In this document: one piece after another, positions 22,055 through 33,810 of the stretch
Layout: each line of letters starts with the position of its first letter
How positions within the stretch are numbered: position 1 is the stretch's first letter
Source: Adineta vaga
Taxonomy: Eukaryota; Rotifera
Direction: 5' to 3'
Assembly: GCA_021613535.1 (NCBI GenBank)
Contig: CP075493.1
Location: 14,818,001-14,882,000 of the forward strand
DNA: 64,000 bases
Notes under the pieces: generated by a model
What the model saw: the letters and a program-made list of their open reading frames with translations, nothing else
The model's database searches: none
What the model was told of the DNA's origin: nothing
Position numbers and translations under genes: made by a program

Positions 22055-22314
22055 TCAAACTGTGTAAGTTATTTTTAAATATGGTAGAGCTTGTTTATGA
22101 TCATAAATGACATATTGAGCACATGAAGTCGGTGTTCTTATTACAGAATGACATTGATTTGGAGCACGAACTAAAGTTGTGTCGGCAGCATCTTGTACTG
22201 CCGTATTACTCAACAGTACTTTACTGTAAAATATAACACGAGTTTGATCCGTAGGATTAGCTTTCGTGTAACAATGAGCTTTTCGAGGATTATCAAAGAA
22301 ATAAATACCACGAC
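22055..22314 (-). pseudogene. Orphan exon: C-terminal part of a PARP (mono-ART) catalytic domain
   Basis: From an AATAG acceptor at 22315 to a TGA at 22055-22057 the minus strand encodes GRGIYFFDNPRKAHCYTKAN, then RVIFYSKVLLSN, then CHSV and AQYVIYDHKQALPYLKITY. These are the donor-loop/acceptor half and last strand of the PARP fold. The catalytic tyrosine is present; the final glutamate of poly-ADP-ribosylating PARPs is Gln (AQYVIY), as in mono-ADP-ribosylating or inactive members. The upstream exons with the H-G motif were searched for on the minus strand to 22700 and not found. It is either a fragment or a gene whose other exons I cannot recognise. Confidence 0.65.
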
Positions 22315-22706
22315 CTATTTAATAAATAAAAAACTAATGATTAATATGAAATATTGCAGATGATTTTTTACGAACAAATTATTCTCTTTCAATTTCGTCG
22401 CTCCATAGAATAATTAAAAACGCAGACTTCAAGCGAAAATTCTACTTTAGAAAATTTTTATATTCACAGCTGATATCAAACATCTTTATATAATCTTGTA
22501 GAGACTCTCACAATGGATATTTTCATAATAAATAAAATATAGGAAAATTGGTGGAGACTGCATGAAGAAAATTTAAAAATACAAAACTACCCATTTTTTT
22601 CTGGCCCACTCGTTGTATATGTAGTCACTTTTCAGCACACTAAAACGTCAACATGAACTGCTTCACATGGTTTAATTGATAATGTAAAAGATAAGTATAC
22701 ATTTTC
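22315..22706. other. Intergenic, nothing recognised
   Basis: AT-rich; would be the upstream side of the PARP exon, but no second exon with PARP motifs is visible on the minus strand. Confidence 0.4.
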
Positions 22707-23457
22707 TTAAGATGGGTCGTATAGTTCAGCATCCTTATTAATGTCATGTCCACCCATAACTAAGACTTTTCCATTTTTTAATGATAACGCTATATGTAAT
22801 TCTCGTTCATAACTCATATTTCCGGTCAAAGTCCAATTTCCAGTTGATGGATTGTACAATTCAGTGGCGTATAAATCAGCGACTCCATCATCGGATCCAC
22901 CGGCGACTAAGACTTGACCATCGAGTAATAAAGATGCTGTATGTTTTAATCGTGGAAAATTCAACCCACCAGTTGCTGTCCAATTTCTAGCTAATGGATC
23001 ATACAATTCACACGTAATTCTTCAAAAGGTATCATTAATGTATATAAAATTGCTTTTCTTCTGATAATATTTGACATACCCGGTAATAAAGAATCCACCA
23101 ACAGCTAATACTCGACCGTCTAATAAAACTGCCACAGCATGCAATACTCGTGCCTGATTCAATTTACCGGTCATAGACCATTCTAAAGGAAATCCTAAAA
23201 TGAAATCATATGTGCCCTTAAGTCTTACTTGGTTTCTTGGGAGTAATTATAGTCGTTGTTATTGTTGATGTGGACGACAATGGAGTTGTTGTAGTTGATA
23301 TTGGTTTAAGAATAACAAATTTAAGTAGAAGAGAAAGAGTAATAATAAAAATGACTGCAATGATAACAGAAATAATGATAATCAAACGATGTCTGAAAAA
23401 GTTCGATATTGATTTCTTTGTATCAACAATTTCAAATTGTTCTCGATCTTTGTGCAT
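22707..23457 (-). CDS. Short Kelch-repeat membrane protein, three exons, 218 aa
   Basis: Exons 23229-23457, 23080-23194, 22707-23019, phases agree. A cytosolic N-terminus (MHKDREQFEIVDTKK), one transmembrane helix at about residues 26-50 (LIIIISVIIAVIFIITLSLLLKF region), a Thr-rich stalk (TTTTPLSSTSTITTT), then about three Kelch-type blades: MTGKLNQARVLHAVAVLLDG, WTATGGLNFPRLKHTASLLLDG and WTLTGNMSYERELHIALSLKNG, each followed by VLxxGG. Normal Kelch propellers need six blades, so this is either truncated or must dimerise. The extracellular propeller is probably a binding module. Same design as the NHL protein next to it. Confidence 0.75.
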
Positions 23458-23519
23458 TTTTTATCAATTTAAAACTGAAAAAGAATACTAAGTATTTTGT
23501 TTTAGATATACAAAAAGGT

Positions 23520-23808
23520 GCGATGATATTCTTATCATCTTTCAATGTTCTATTGTCTACAAGATAAATTTAGAACAGATTGATGTTTTTCTTTTCAATG
23601 AAATAAAGCACGAAGATTATATGATCAAGCATATAAATGAATGATTCGAAGTAATTCAAATTGATTTCATTGGCTCTTATTATTGACTACAAGAAATATC
23701 ATTAAATTAAAGGATTATTTTTCAAAGAAAATGTATTTAATTCTAGATTAGACAATCCATATTAAAAGGTGTAACAATTCTTTGGCTTTCAAATCAAATC
23801 GTCGTTTT
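23520..23808. other. Intergenic, no coding signal
   Basis: AT-rich region upstream of the Kelch gene. Nothing recognised apart from the repeat pair that follows. Confidence 0.35.
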
Positions 23809-23865
23809 GAGGGTGGGTGTGGATAAGGGTAAACATATGATAACAACACCCACACCCACACCCTC
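23809..23865. repeat. Inverted pair of telomere-like TGTGGG tracts
   Basis: GAGGGTGGGTGTGGAT at 23809-23824 faces its imperfect complement ACACCCACACCCACACCCTC at 23846-23865 with a loop of about 23 nt. It sits just after the stop of the NHL gene (minus strand) and could form a stable hairpin in the transcript's 3' region. Same architecture as 3794-3859. Confidence 0.75.
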
Positions 23866-23914
23866 AAAAGCTATGGAACGTTGAGAGTATATATTTATTT
23901 TTTATGTGCGTTAT

Positions 23915-25639
23915 TTATAATTTTAAAAATTTTGTAATACGTGCAGCATCATACTCCGAAACATACAAATTTAATTTTGAATCTAATGCTACACTATATG
24001 GCGAACTAAGATAGCTACTGTTACTACCATTTCCAGCAATTGTAATACCTGTTGAATCACCATTACAAAATAGTTGAATACGTGAATTTCCTTTATCAAC
24101 AACATAGATATTTTTCCATCGATCTAATTTTAAATCTATTGGATTAGATAGAAGAATAGCTGATGATCCAGATATACCAGCAATTCCAGCGACAATAGTG
24201 CCATTTGACGCATTAATATGCCATTTGATGACTGTGTTTGAGGCAGCATTAGTGATATATAAATCTTGATTAGATTCATCATAAAATAAACCACTTGGAT
24301 TTGATAATTTATCCGGTGTTGAACCTATCAATGAACATAAGTTTTATGAAGTATTTCTGATTTAGTTTACCTTGTCCATTCCCACCAGCAACAATAATGC
24401 CTACTGTTGCACCTGGACTCCATTTTACTACACGATGAGCCGGATATTCGGCTACATAAACATTTGAATTCGAATCGACCCATACACCATGTGGATTTCG
24501 TACTTGATTTAAAGTAATTCCAAATGTACCATCACCAGCTACCCTCACTCCTGTAGATGCATTGGTTGCCCAACGCATGACTCGATGATTGCTCGTATCA
24601 GCAACGTAAATACTCTGATTTGAATCGACATAATTAAATCGTATATCTAAGTTAAATTGATTTACTGCAGTTCCCTGCGTGCCAGCAGCTACTAGTATTC
24701 CTATTGTAGCACCAGGTACATATTTGAGTGTACGAAAATTTCCGTTATCATTTATGTATAAAGAATCACTAGAATCTATGAATATACCAGTTGGTAATGA
24801 TAACTGGTTGAGAGAAGGACCTTGAATACCATTGCCTGCATAGGTAATACCTATTTTATCCCAAAATATTCCGGTCATACCTTCGAATAAACACGAATAA
24901 AGACAATAGTATGAACATTCTCTGTCAATCGAAATTCATACATGGATTGAAGGTACTTTCTTGTGTTGATTTTGGTTTGATTAAAAGTGCAAGTAGAATT
25001 GCTATGATTGTTAAACCAAGAATCACAGTAGTAATAACAGAACCCACAATACAGCAACGTGTATATCTACAAAAATAAGCAGTAGGAAGATAATTAATAG
25101 CAAGAAATAAATCGATTTACTTTTTCTTTTTATTAATTTTACTAGCTTTATGATAATCATTTGTAATACCCTTTCGATCTGTCCACTTGTAATAAATATG
25201 TTTGTCAGATACTGTAAATATATCGGGCGAACAAATTTGCTCTTGAATGATTGTTCGATGACTATTATCTCGAATAGTAGTCGTCTTTGCTAAAGATTGA
25301 TGTTTCTATATTAAATTAATCAATATAACTAAACCAAAGAACGTTTCTATTTACTTCACATGATGTAGGATGAATTTTAGTGACATTAGTAGAGCTGCCT
25401 GAACTTTTTGATCGTTTAATTAGATTCTTGAGAAGTGATTTTTCTCGATGATGAGCATTTTCATTTGGAGGATTTTTGCTTTTCGATCGAATACTTATAT
25501 GAATTACGCGTGATTTTGACGAAGATCGTGATTTCATTGGATGATGATGCTAAATTGATTCGATATTAAGAATAATGAAAAGGAAAACAATTACTCGGTT
25601 ATGTTGATGACGAGAAACTTTTATCACATTTGGTTGCAT
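23915..25639 (-). CDS. NHL-repeat membrane protein, six exons, 484 aa
   Basis: Exons 25595-25639, 25355-25549, 25121-25305, 24957-25066, 24371-24880, 23915-24324, all phases consistent. The N-terminal ~145 residues are basic and Ser/Lys/His rich (RSKSKNPPNENAHH; IKRSKSSGSS) and presumably cytosolic. One transmembrane helix follows (CCIVGSVITTVILGLTIIAI), then six NHL blades, with motifs such as LSLPTGIFIDSSDSLYIND, SIYVADTSNHRVMRW, NPHGVWVDSNSNVYVAE and NIYVVDKGNSRIQLF. Six blades make a closed NHL propeller, which here would lie outside the cell. Ligand unknown. Divergent from the FG-GAP gene at 26429. Confidence 0.88.
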
Positions 25640-26428
25640 TTTTCGAATACGACTGTAACTAGTTTTTCAATGCAAATAAGATTTTATTATTTATTTCTTG
25701 TAGACAATAGATGTATGCATATCCTAGGTTTCTTTAACATACTATATTTCTTTTCAATTATAGAAGACGAAAACGAATATTTTTTGTTCTTTTGCGTTTT
25801 TATTTTATTCATCAAATTTTCTCTCAAAACAGAAAAACAACTCATGTACGTATAGATGGCTTGGTGATGATCAATACTATGATTGTTTTTAAAATTGAAC
25901 GTTGAGAAAAGCAATAATACTCCAAACGTTCGTAAATGACTGCTTCTGCATCAATGGATTATTATATTGAAAGATATTCGATTAAATTTAAACCAACATA
26001 AGACTTTCCAAAATAAAAGGAATGGATGAGAGTATTTGCCTTAACACTATATACTGCAATTTCTAATAGTTATTACTGTTAAAACGTTAGAAATGATAGA
26101 AAAAAAAGTATTTTATATCGTAATAACGCATATACATAAGAAAAACCTAAGTCACATTACAAATGCATATATTCTCCTATTTCGTTGTTATATGAAATGT
26201 AACGTATATTCATATAAAGTATGACAGTGAAAACGTCATGCTCGAAAATAAAGAAATAGCACATATTACTTCGTTGTTGTTTAACTCATTAAAATGATAT
26301 ACATGTATATGAGTCATTAAGATATATCATGCGTGACTAAAAATATACCTATCTTATTATACTCAAAAACCATTGTAATTACGAAAAACCATTCATAAGA
26401 TAAAAAATATTGTACAGTATATTTATAC
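25640..26428. other. Divergent intergenic region between the NHL and FG-GAP genes
   Basis: About 790 bp, AT-rich, no coding signal. The plus-strand frame at 25601-25855 shows no domain or splice support. Probably holds both promoters. Confidence 0.4.
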
Positions 26429-29400
26429 ATGGAACTTCTTTCGTTAAACGACAGACGTATATCATACGAACGAATATTTGGTGGACGAAGACCATTTGGA
26501 ACTATTCGTCGGTAGGTGAATGAAATTGATGGGAAAGAATATTATGATACACATATACATACTATTTCATTCTTAGAACAATAGCAAATTGGTTAACACA
26601 TCGATATTTATCTGCTCTAACAGTGTTTCTGTTATTCACAATTATATCAATAGTCGTTAGTGTATTGATTGTTTGTTTGACTTTACGTTATGATTTAGAT
26701 ATAACATGTCAATTAACTTTCAAAAGAGCAGCTGAACATTCAATTGGTTACAATTCACGTCCATATCATGTTGCCACTGGTGATTTTAATGAAGATAATC
26801 ATCTAGATATAGTGGTAGCTAATTCTGGTACTGATAGCATTATGATCTTTCTGGGACATAGTAATGGATCATTTTCCAGTCCAATGACTTATTCAACTGG
26901 ACCGCAATCTCATCCTACTTCTGTTGCAGTAGATGACATGAATAAAGATCATCAACTTGATATTATTGTTGCCAATTATGGTACGAATAGTATCGGTATA
27001 TTTCTAGGCAATGCAAACAGACGTTTTGCAGATTCAATTATCATTTCACTTGGTTCATCTCGTCCTCTTTCGTTAGCTACTGGTAATTTCAATAATGACA
27101 ATCAACGCGATATTGCTGTCGTTACTTATGGAACTTCGAGTTTACTTATACTATTAGGCTCACGTAATGGATCTTTTCAAATTGGTACAATCTATCATAT
27201 GGGCTATGATACAATTCCGTATGCACTTGCTGTTACCGACTTTAACAGTGACAATCTATCGGATGTAGCTGTTGTCAATTATGGCACCAGCATGTTAACT
27301 GTACTGATACAAGATGTAGATGGATCATTTATCAGTCAGCAATATACGACTGGTAGAGGCTCGCATCCATCTGATGTTACCATCGGCGATTTTAATAAGG
27401 ATCAATTATTAGATATTGCTGTCACGAATTCTGATTCGAATAATGTAGGTATCTTTTTAAGATATGGAAACAACTCGTTCGGTACAATGATCGAATATGC
27501 GACGGGTATGAATTCACGACCACGATCTATTAGTATTGGAGATCTTAACCATGATGGTCAACTAGACATTGTTGTTATCGATTCAACTAATAATAACGTA
27601 CTTATTTTGAAAGGAAATGGTCATGGACATTTTTCTATTATAACAAGACATTCTACAGGATTTAATTCTAATCCAACTTCGCTTGTGATTGGTGATTTTG
27701 ATAATGATAACAAATCAGATATCATCGTGACCAATAATGGTATCAATAATATTCTTCTATTGACAACATATGATGTTTATCCTGCTGCAAATCAGACTAC
27801 ATATCCTACTGGCACCAATTCCAGACCAAGCTGTGTTACTGTGGGTAATATTAATAATCACAATCATTTCTCAGATATTATTGTAGCCAATAATGGTAGT
27901 GGTACTATCAGTATATTTATGAATCATGGTAATGGAACATTTACTAGTTCAAAAGAACTTTTTCTAGGAAGTAATTCTCATCCATCTTCTATTATTGTCT
28001 ATGATGTCAATTACGATGGACATCTTGATATCATCGTAGTTTTAAGTTCGCTAAGTGAAATACAGATTTTATTTGGAGATGGTAATGGAAGTTTTAGTTA
28101 CAATGATACATATTTAACTGGACAGAATTCCTATCCTCAATCGATTGCTATTGCAAATATGAATAACGATTCTTATCTAGATATTGTTGTAAGCAATTAT
28201 ATGACTGGAAGTATTGGTATACTTTATGGACATAGTAATGGATCGTTTAGAAATATTACGTTATATCCTATTGGAAATGATTTTTATCCCGTATCAATGG
28301 CTGTGAATGATTTGAATAGCGATAAAATATTAGATATTATCGTTGTTGATGATATCAATGGTCTTATAGCTATCATTTTAGGATATAATAATGAATCATT
28401 TGCCATACCATCAATAATATCGACGAATGATGATCGTCCACGTGCTTTAGCCATTGGTGATTTAAATAATGATCATTTATTGGATATTATTTATGTGAGT
28501 ACTTCATTTTCTTCGTTGGGTATACTTTTTGGTAATGGAGACGGTAAATTTGGAAATATAAATAAATATTCGAGTGGAGAAGGTACTTGGCCATATGATG
28601 TGGCTCTTGGCCATTTCAATAATGATACTTTTCTAGATATTGTCGTTACAAATGCTTATGGATTTAATATAGATATATTCTTTGGACTTAAAAATGGTTC
28701 TTTTACAACACCGAAGACATTCTCAACAGGATTTTCTTCTATTCCAGTGTCTGTTAGTTTAAGTGATTTTAATAATGATAATCAACTTGATATTGTTGTT
28801 AGTAATTATAATACAAATAATATTGGCGTATTTCTCATACAATATGAAATGAATTTTATGTCTGAACGAAGTTATTCTACTGGTTCTGCTACACATCCAT
28901 TTTCAGTTACTACAGGTGATTTTAATCATGACAATCGATTAGATATAATAGTAGCGAATCCAGACAATGATAATATTGAATTACTCACGAATTTTTATCA
29001 AGGAAGTTTTAAGAATCGAGAAACATATTCAACTGGATTTGGTTCTTATCCACAATTTGTTGCTGTTGCTAATTTTAACAAAGATAATCAACTCGATACG
29101 GCTGTTATTAATAATAGAAATGGTACTATAAACATATTTTTTGGTCTAGGAAATGCAACATTCGACATTCCAATCTTACATTCTAACGATCCGAATTCTT
29201 TTCCTACTTCAATGGCAGTTGGCGATTTTAATCATGACAATTGGACCGATATTGTTGTTACTAACAATGGTACAAATAATATAGGTATTTACTTTGGATT
29301 TGATTATCCAACATTCACAAATGATACTATTTATATTCCTGGACCTTCTTCCGTTCCACTTTATTTGGCCGTAGATGATTTAAATAATGATCATCAATGG

Positions 29401-30981
29401 GATATAATCGTTGCTAATGCACAAACAAAGAGTATTAGTATTTATCTAGGTTTTGGAAATGGAACATTTGCGGAAGAAAGATCATTTTTAACAGGTGGTA
29501 ATTCGCCAATTTCACTATCGATAGCAGATTTCAATAGAGATATGCAACTTGATATCGTTGTTCTGTATAGAGAAGAGAATTGTATAGGTATATTCATTGG
29601 TGATGGAACTGGTTATTTTCAGAATCAAACGATTTATAGTACGGGTAAATCATCGTATCCTCGTTCATTAACTATTGCTGACATTAATCAAGATAATATC
29701 GTAGACATTATTGTAGCTAATCGTGGTAGTAACTCTGTAGGTGTTTTTATTGGATATGCTAATGGTTCATTTACAGAACAAAAAGTGTACGCGATTCCTG
29801 ACAGATCTTTTCCAGCATGGGTAGTCGCTACTGATTTGAACAAAGATACTATTCTTGATTTCGTTACAGCTAATTATGCTCAAGATAACATCGGTATAAT
29901 GTTCGGAAATGGTAATGGTACTTTTCAGAATATGACCTTTCTCTCTACTGGAAATGATTCGAGTCCATATATGGTTGCCATAGCAGATCTCAATTATGAT
30001 ACATGGATGGATATTGTTGTTATTAATGTACATGGTCAAAATGTTGGTATATTTTTTGGTCGAAGTAATGGAACATTTTCAACACAAATAACATATTCAA
30101 CTGGTTCTCAATCGAGTTTATATTGGATAACCATTGTTGATTTGAATCTTGATAATCAACTTGATATTATTGTATCTGATTTTGGTAATGGAAATAGTAA
30201 TATCGGAGTATTCTATGGATATGATAATGGAAAATTCTTACCAATCAAGACTTATTCGACTGGTTTATATTCAAATCCAACGTGTGTTGTTGTCCGTGAT
30301 TTTAATAACGATCAACGATTAGATTTAGCGATTACATATACAAATCAAGATAGTATCGGTATTCTACTTCGAAATAGAAGTGAACCTTTAGCAGCATCCA
30401 TATTATATTCTACTGGAGATAATTCTCATCCAAAATCAGTTGCTATTGCTGATCTTAATCATGACAATCATGAAGATATTGTCGTAGCTAATTCTGGTAC
30501 GAATAATATTGGTATTTTTATAGGTAATAGAGATGGTATATTTACTCCACAACAAACATATTCTACTGGTTCTAATTCTGTACCGGTTTCGATTGCTATA
30601 AATAATTTTAATAATGATACTCATCTTGATATTATTGTTGCAAATTCACAGACTAATACTATTGTTATTTTTCAAGGATATGGAAACGGATCTTTTACAT
30701 TCTTCACTAGTTTCTTTACTGGAATTGATTCTATTCCATCTTCTATCGCTGTAACAGATTTAAATCGAGATAATTATTTAGATATTGTTGTTGCAAATTA
30801 TGGTAGTAACGATATTCTTATATTTTGGGGAAATTTCGTAGAACCCAAATCGTATTCTCTTGGTTATAATGCTCGTCCTGTTTCAGTAACTATTGCAGAC
30901 ATGAATGAAGATAATTTGTTGGATATTATCGTTGCTAATTATGGTACTGCTTATGTAGAAATTCTTTTACAAACATGTTAG
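26429..30981 (+). CDS. Large membrane protein with 28 FG-GAP/VCBS repeats, 1495 aa
   Basis: Exon 1 26429-26511, a 65-nt intron, exon 2 26577-30981. A short cytosolic N-terminus is followed by one transmembrane helix (about residues 40-62: LSALTVFLLFTIISIVVSVL region). The remaining ~1430 residues are 28 repeats of about 51 residues centred on xGDFNxDxxLDIVVANxGTNNIGIFxGxGNGSF and separated by YSTGxNSxP. The D-x-N-x-D-x-x-x-D loop is the calcium-binding signature of FG-GAP blades as in integrin alpha chains. 28 blades equal four seven-bladed propellers. Many N-x-S/T sites (NGSF, NGTF) suggest heavy N-glycosylation. Likely a cell-surface adhesion or recognition protein; partner unknown. Repeats are diverged, so the array is old. 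Confidence 0.92.
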
Positions 30982-31124
30982 TTGTTCATACTCTTTTTTA
31001 TTAGATATCGTAGTAATTCTTTTAATCAAGAATGTATCGAAATTGAAATTCTAACAAAATACGACGGAGATGAATTGTTTTATTATCGTTTTCGATCATG
31101 AAGTCATATTTAGATTTGTCACTA

Positions 31125-32267
31125 TTAAAGATCAAGTAAAGCTTGAAATGTTGCTGTAATAGATTTAATTAAAGATTCTTGTTGATATCCACCTTCTAAA
31201 ACGAATGCTAAAGGAATTTTCAATTCTTTTAATTTTTTTGTCATTTGATAATATCCATTTGGAGTTAATCGAGCACATTCTTCTGCTTCACCTTCAGCAG
31301 CATCAAAACCAGCTGAGATTAAGATTAAAGAAGGAGCAAACTGAATGATATCTGGTATTATTTTCGAATCAAACTGTTCTAAATATTCATCATCACCAGG
31401 TATTTTTTGTTTTTGAAAAAGATCAATGAGAAGACAGTTTGAAGGTACATTATTAGAATTCGACGATTTTCCAAATGCTGCATACAAATCAATCAGACGG
31501 TATTTATTTTGTTCATCTTTCAATATTTGTCCAAAGATTTGTTCAGTTCCAAAACTTCTATGTACGTCCCAATCCAATACAAGAACTTGATTGAGTTGAA
31601 GAATCTTAACAGCATATACTGCGCCAATGGCAACAGAATTTAAACCACAAAATGTTCCCACTTGATCCGTGGATGAATGATGACCAGCTGGACGAATAAA
31701 AGCAAAACCAAAATTGATTTCACTTCGAACCAGTGATAAAACTAAATTAATCACTGTTCCAGCTGCTGTTCGACATGCATTAGCAATGATTGGACCAACA
31801 CTATTCGCATAGGAAAGTGTTCGCATCGATTTAATATCATCAACTGATTCTCCACGTTGAACAGATAAAAATTCACGAAGAAAATTTTCTGAATGAACAA
31901 GTCTAATTTCTTCATCGGTAATCATTCGTCCAGGAATAAATTTCCAAGGTAATTGATTATTAATCCAAAAATGATGATGAAAACATTCGATAATCGACGT
32001 TAAACGCCAAGGTTGTTCAATATGTGATTCACTCCATCGATGCATAAACATCATATCCAATGAATGTACATCACAAGGAGATATACCAATCCGGATTGAT
32101 GATCCATTAGATGAACTATTATTCCATTTATTGACAAGTTCAATTATTGATAAAGGTATATGAATAGGTTCGTAGATTGGTTTTATTTTCTCTTGTATTG
32201 ATAGATTTGTATTGTTCTCAGAATTGTCGAAAAGTTGTCCGAAATCTTCTATATCTTCATCAGTCAT
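31125..32267 (-). CDS. Class II-like histone deacetylase, 380 aa
   Basis: Single-exon arginase/deacetylase-fold enzyme that removes acetyl groups from lysines (or polyamines, in HDAC10-type members). Catalytic His pair in RPAGHHSS; zinc ligands Asp and His in LDWDVHR and Asp in SAGFDAAEGE; catalytic Tyr in LEGGYQQ. The usual DWDVHHGNGT reads DWDVHRSFGT, so the loop next to the zinc site is altered while the ligands stay. The N-terminal ~60 residues are acidic (MTDEDIEDFGQLF). One catalytic domain only, unlike HDAC6. Convergent with the FG-GAP gene. A decayed fragment lies at 33811-34027. Cytosolic or nuclear. Confidence 0.88.
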   Translation of the reverse strand: MTDEDIEDFGQLFDNSENNTNLSIQEKIKPIYEPIHIPLSIIELVNKWNNSSSNGSSIRIGISPCDVHSLDMMFMHRWSESHIEQPWRLTSIIECFHHHFWINNQLPWKFIPGRMITDEEIRLVHSENFLREFLSVQRGESVDDIKSMRTLSYANSVGPIIANACRTAAGTVINLVLSLVRSEINFGFAFIRPAGHHSSTDQVGTFCGLNSVAIGAVYAVKILQLNQVLVLDWDVHRSFGTEQIFGQILKDEQNKYRLIDLYAAFGKSSNSNNVPSNCLLIDLFQKQKIPGDDEYLEQFDSKIIPDIIQFAPSLILISAGFDAAEGEAEECARLTPNGYYQMTKKLKELKIPLAFVLEGGYQQESLIKSITATFQALLDL

Positions 32268-32541
32268 TGAAAATAAATTTTATATATTAATCGATTCTTA
32301 AAAACAAATACCTGAAAATGTGGAGAAAAGCTTGGATGAAGCACACCGTTTTTATCCGTAATGCTTCTCAATGACTCATGTTATTGCACAATTATGATGA
32401 CAGCTATGTTGTAAAATTGTGTTGTTTTTCGATGCATATCTAACTTGTGAATTGATGAAATTAAATATTTACTATTAACATCAAGTTATTATCGAAAACT
32501 TGTGTTTAAACAAAAATATGAGGAATTATTTTTTTTCTTCC
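32268..32541. other. Intergenic upstream of the HDAC gene
   Basis: AT-rich promoter side of the minus-strand HDAC gene. Nothing else recognised. Confidence 0.35.
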
Positions 32542-32569
32542 GAGGGTGTGGGTTGATTGAATATTCACA
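32542..32569. repeat. 28-bp intergenic motif, copy 2
   Basis: Identical to 12884-12911 over 28 bases (GAGGGTGTGGGTTGATTG onward). It stands directly at the left border of the Ly6-like duplicated unit. Confidence 0.8.
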
Positions 32570-32594
32570 ACGTCATCCACAACCTATGTTTTCA

Positions 32595-33440
32595 TTACGA
32601 CTAAACAAATGTCTATTACCTTGAGATCTTATTTGAATAAACGAGTATGTTTATGCATAGTAAGATAAAAAGTTTTAAAATAACTAATGACGACAATATT
32701 AATGAAAAGAAAAAAATCGCTTCATATAAATGCGCGATGGGGTATTAAAAAACTGTACAAAATAGTTCGTCTTTCGTTCGCTTTTACTTTTTCTTTGAGA
32801 GCATTGAGGTGAAAAACAAGCGTAGTAGAGATACATCGGTAAAAACGATATTTCATTTTCGATTAGAATATATCAAACATAGTTTTACTCTATCAACTTG
32901 CTATTTTTATTATTGCTCTTCAAAGTGTTTATACACTTAAATGTTATACAACAACTATTGCTTCGAACGGTACAATAATGACGATTCCCATAGATAGCGA
33001 TCTGGTGACCGGGTGCGTGCAATAGTACTGTACGATGCGCATGTACTAGTTATAAAGCGAAATGTACCACTGGAGACACTGTGTGTACGGCTACTGAAAT
33101 TCAACAGGGTATTACCAAATGGTTTAGTATACGCTTGCGTCTAAGGAAGTGTGCACATATTTGTCAACTTCACCATCTATTTACATGAGTTTATCATGCT
33201 GTTATACAGACTTATGTAATAATCAAACAAGTGGTGCTACTTCATCGACAATGATCAAGTCATTTTCAACATTAATCATTCTTCTTATTATCACGATCAT
33301 GGTTAAAAATATATGAAATCTACAGGCTCATCTAATTTTTTAATCTCGCTGTTGATATTTAGTCATTTCTATTAGTTAAATCGATATCCAAATAAAATTT
33401 CTTTTGAATAATATCACGAAATCCTCTGATGATGATTGAT
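32595..33440 (+). repeat. Ly6-like duplicated unit, copy A
   Basis: Shares with 35690-36660 and 38450-39530 a promoter block (CGAGTATGTTTAT, then a run near AATGACGA, then TTTCGTTCG and TTTGAGAGCATT), the coding region, and a tail ending ATGGTTAAAAATATATGA plus some 3' flank. It is the most diverged copy. Confidence 0.7.
32879..33316 (+). pseudogene. Decayed Ly6-like gene (copy A)
   Basis: Clear nucleotide match to the intact gene at 38957. The start codon is gone (ATA where the relatives have ATGG), and small indels around 33000-33020 and 33135-33150 break the frame. The signal-peptide region (CTATCAACTTGCTATTT), the cysteine-rich middle, the CTDLCNN block and the hydrophobic tail remain recognisable. 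No product is expected. Confidence 0.8.
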
Positions 33441-33810
33441 CATAAACGAGTATTGAGTATGTTCCAAGTTGGCATTAATTAATTTGAAAAGAAATATCGA
33501 GATTTTTCAACAACTTTATTATAAGAAGTTGATGAAAACATATAATTTAATATACTTTCATTTAGAAGTCGTTTTTCTCTATGTGTAGTTTTTAAGTTCA
33601 AACATATGGAGTCTTCTATTTTTATGGAGAATTTATTGATTGAATTTCTCTAATTATTTCATTCTATAAAATCTTTAATATATTTTTTTCATGGAACATT
33701 TGATTGTCTTTGAAATAACTACACAATTTAATCCAGGTTTGGTGAATATTCTCCGACAAATCTGTTGGTATATTTCGTGTTTCATTCTTTGTCGCATCTT
33801 GAAGGTGATT
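33441..33810. other. Intergenic between two pseudogene segments
   Basis: AT-rich. A plus-strand frame at 33691-33885 has no support and overlaps the HDAC fragment antisense. Confidence 0.35.

Noticed and set aside
29767-30039. 90-aa minus-strand frame inside the FG-GAP gene
   Set aside because: Antisense shadow of the repetitive coding sequence.
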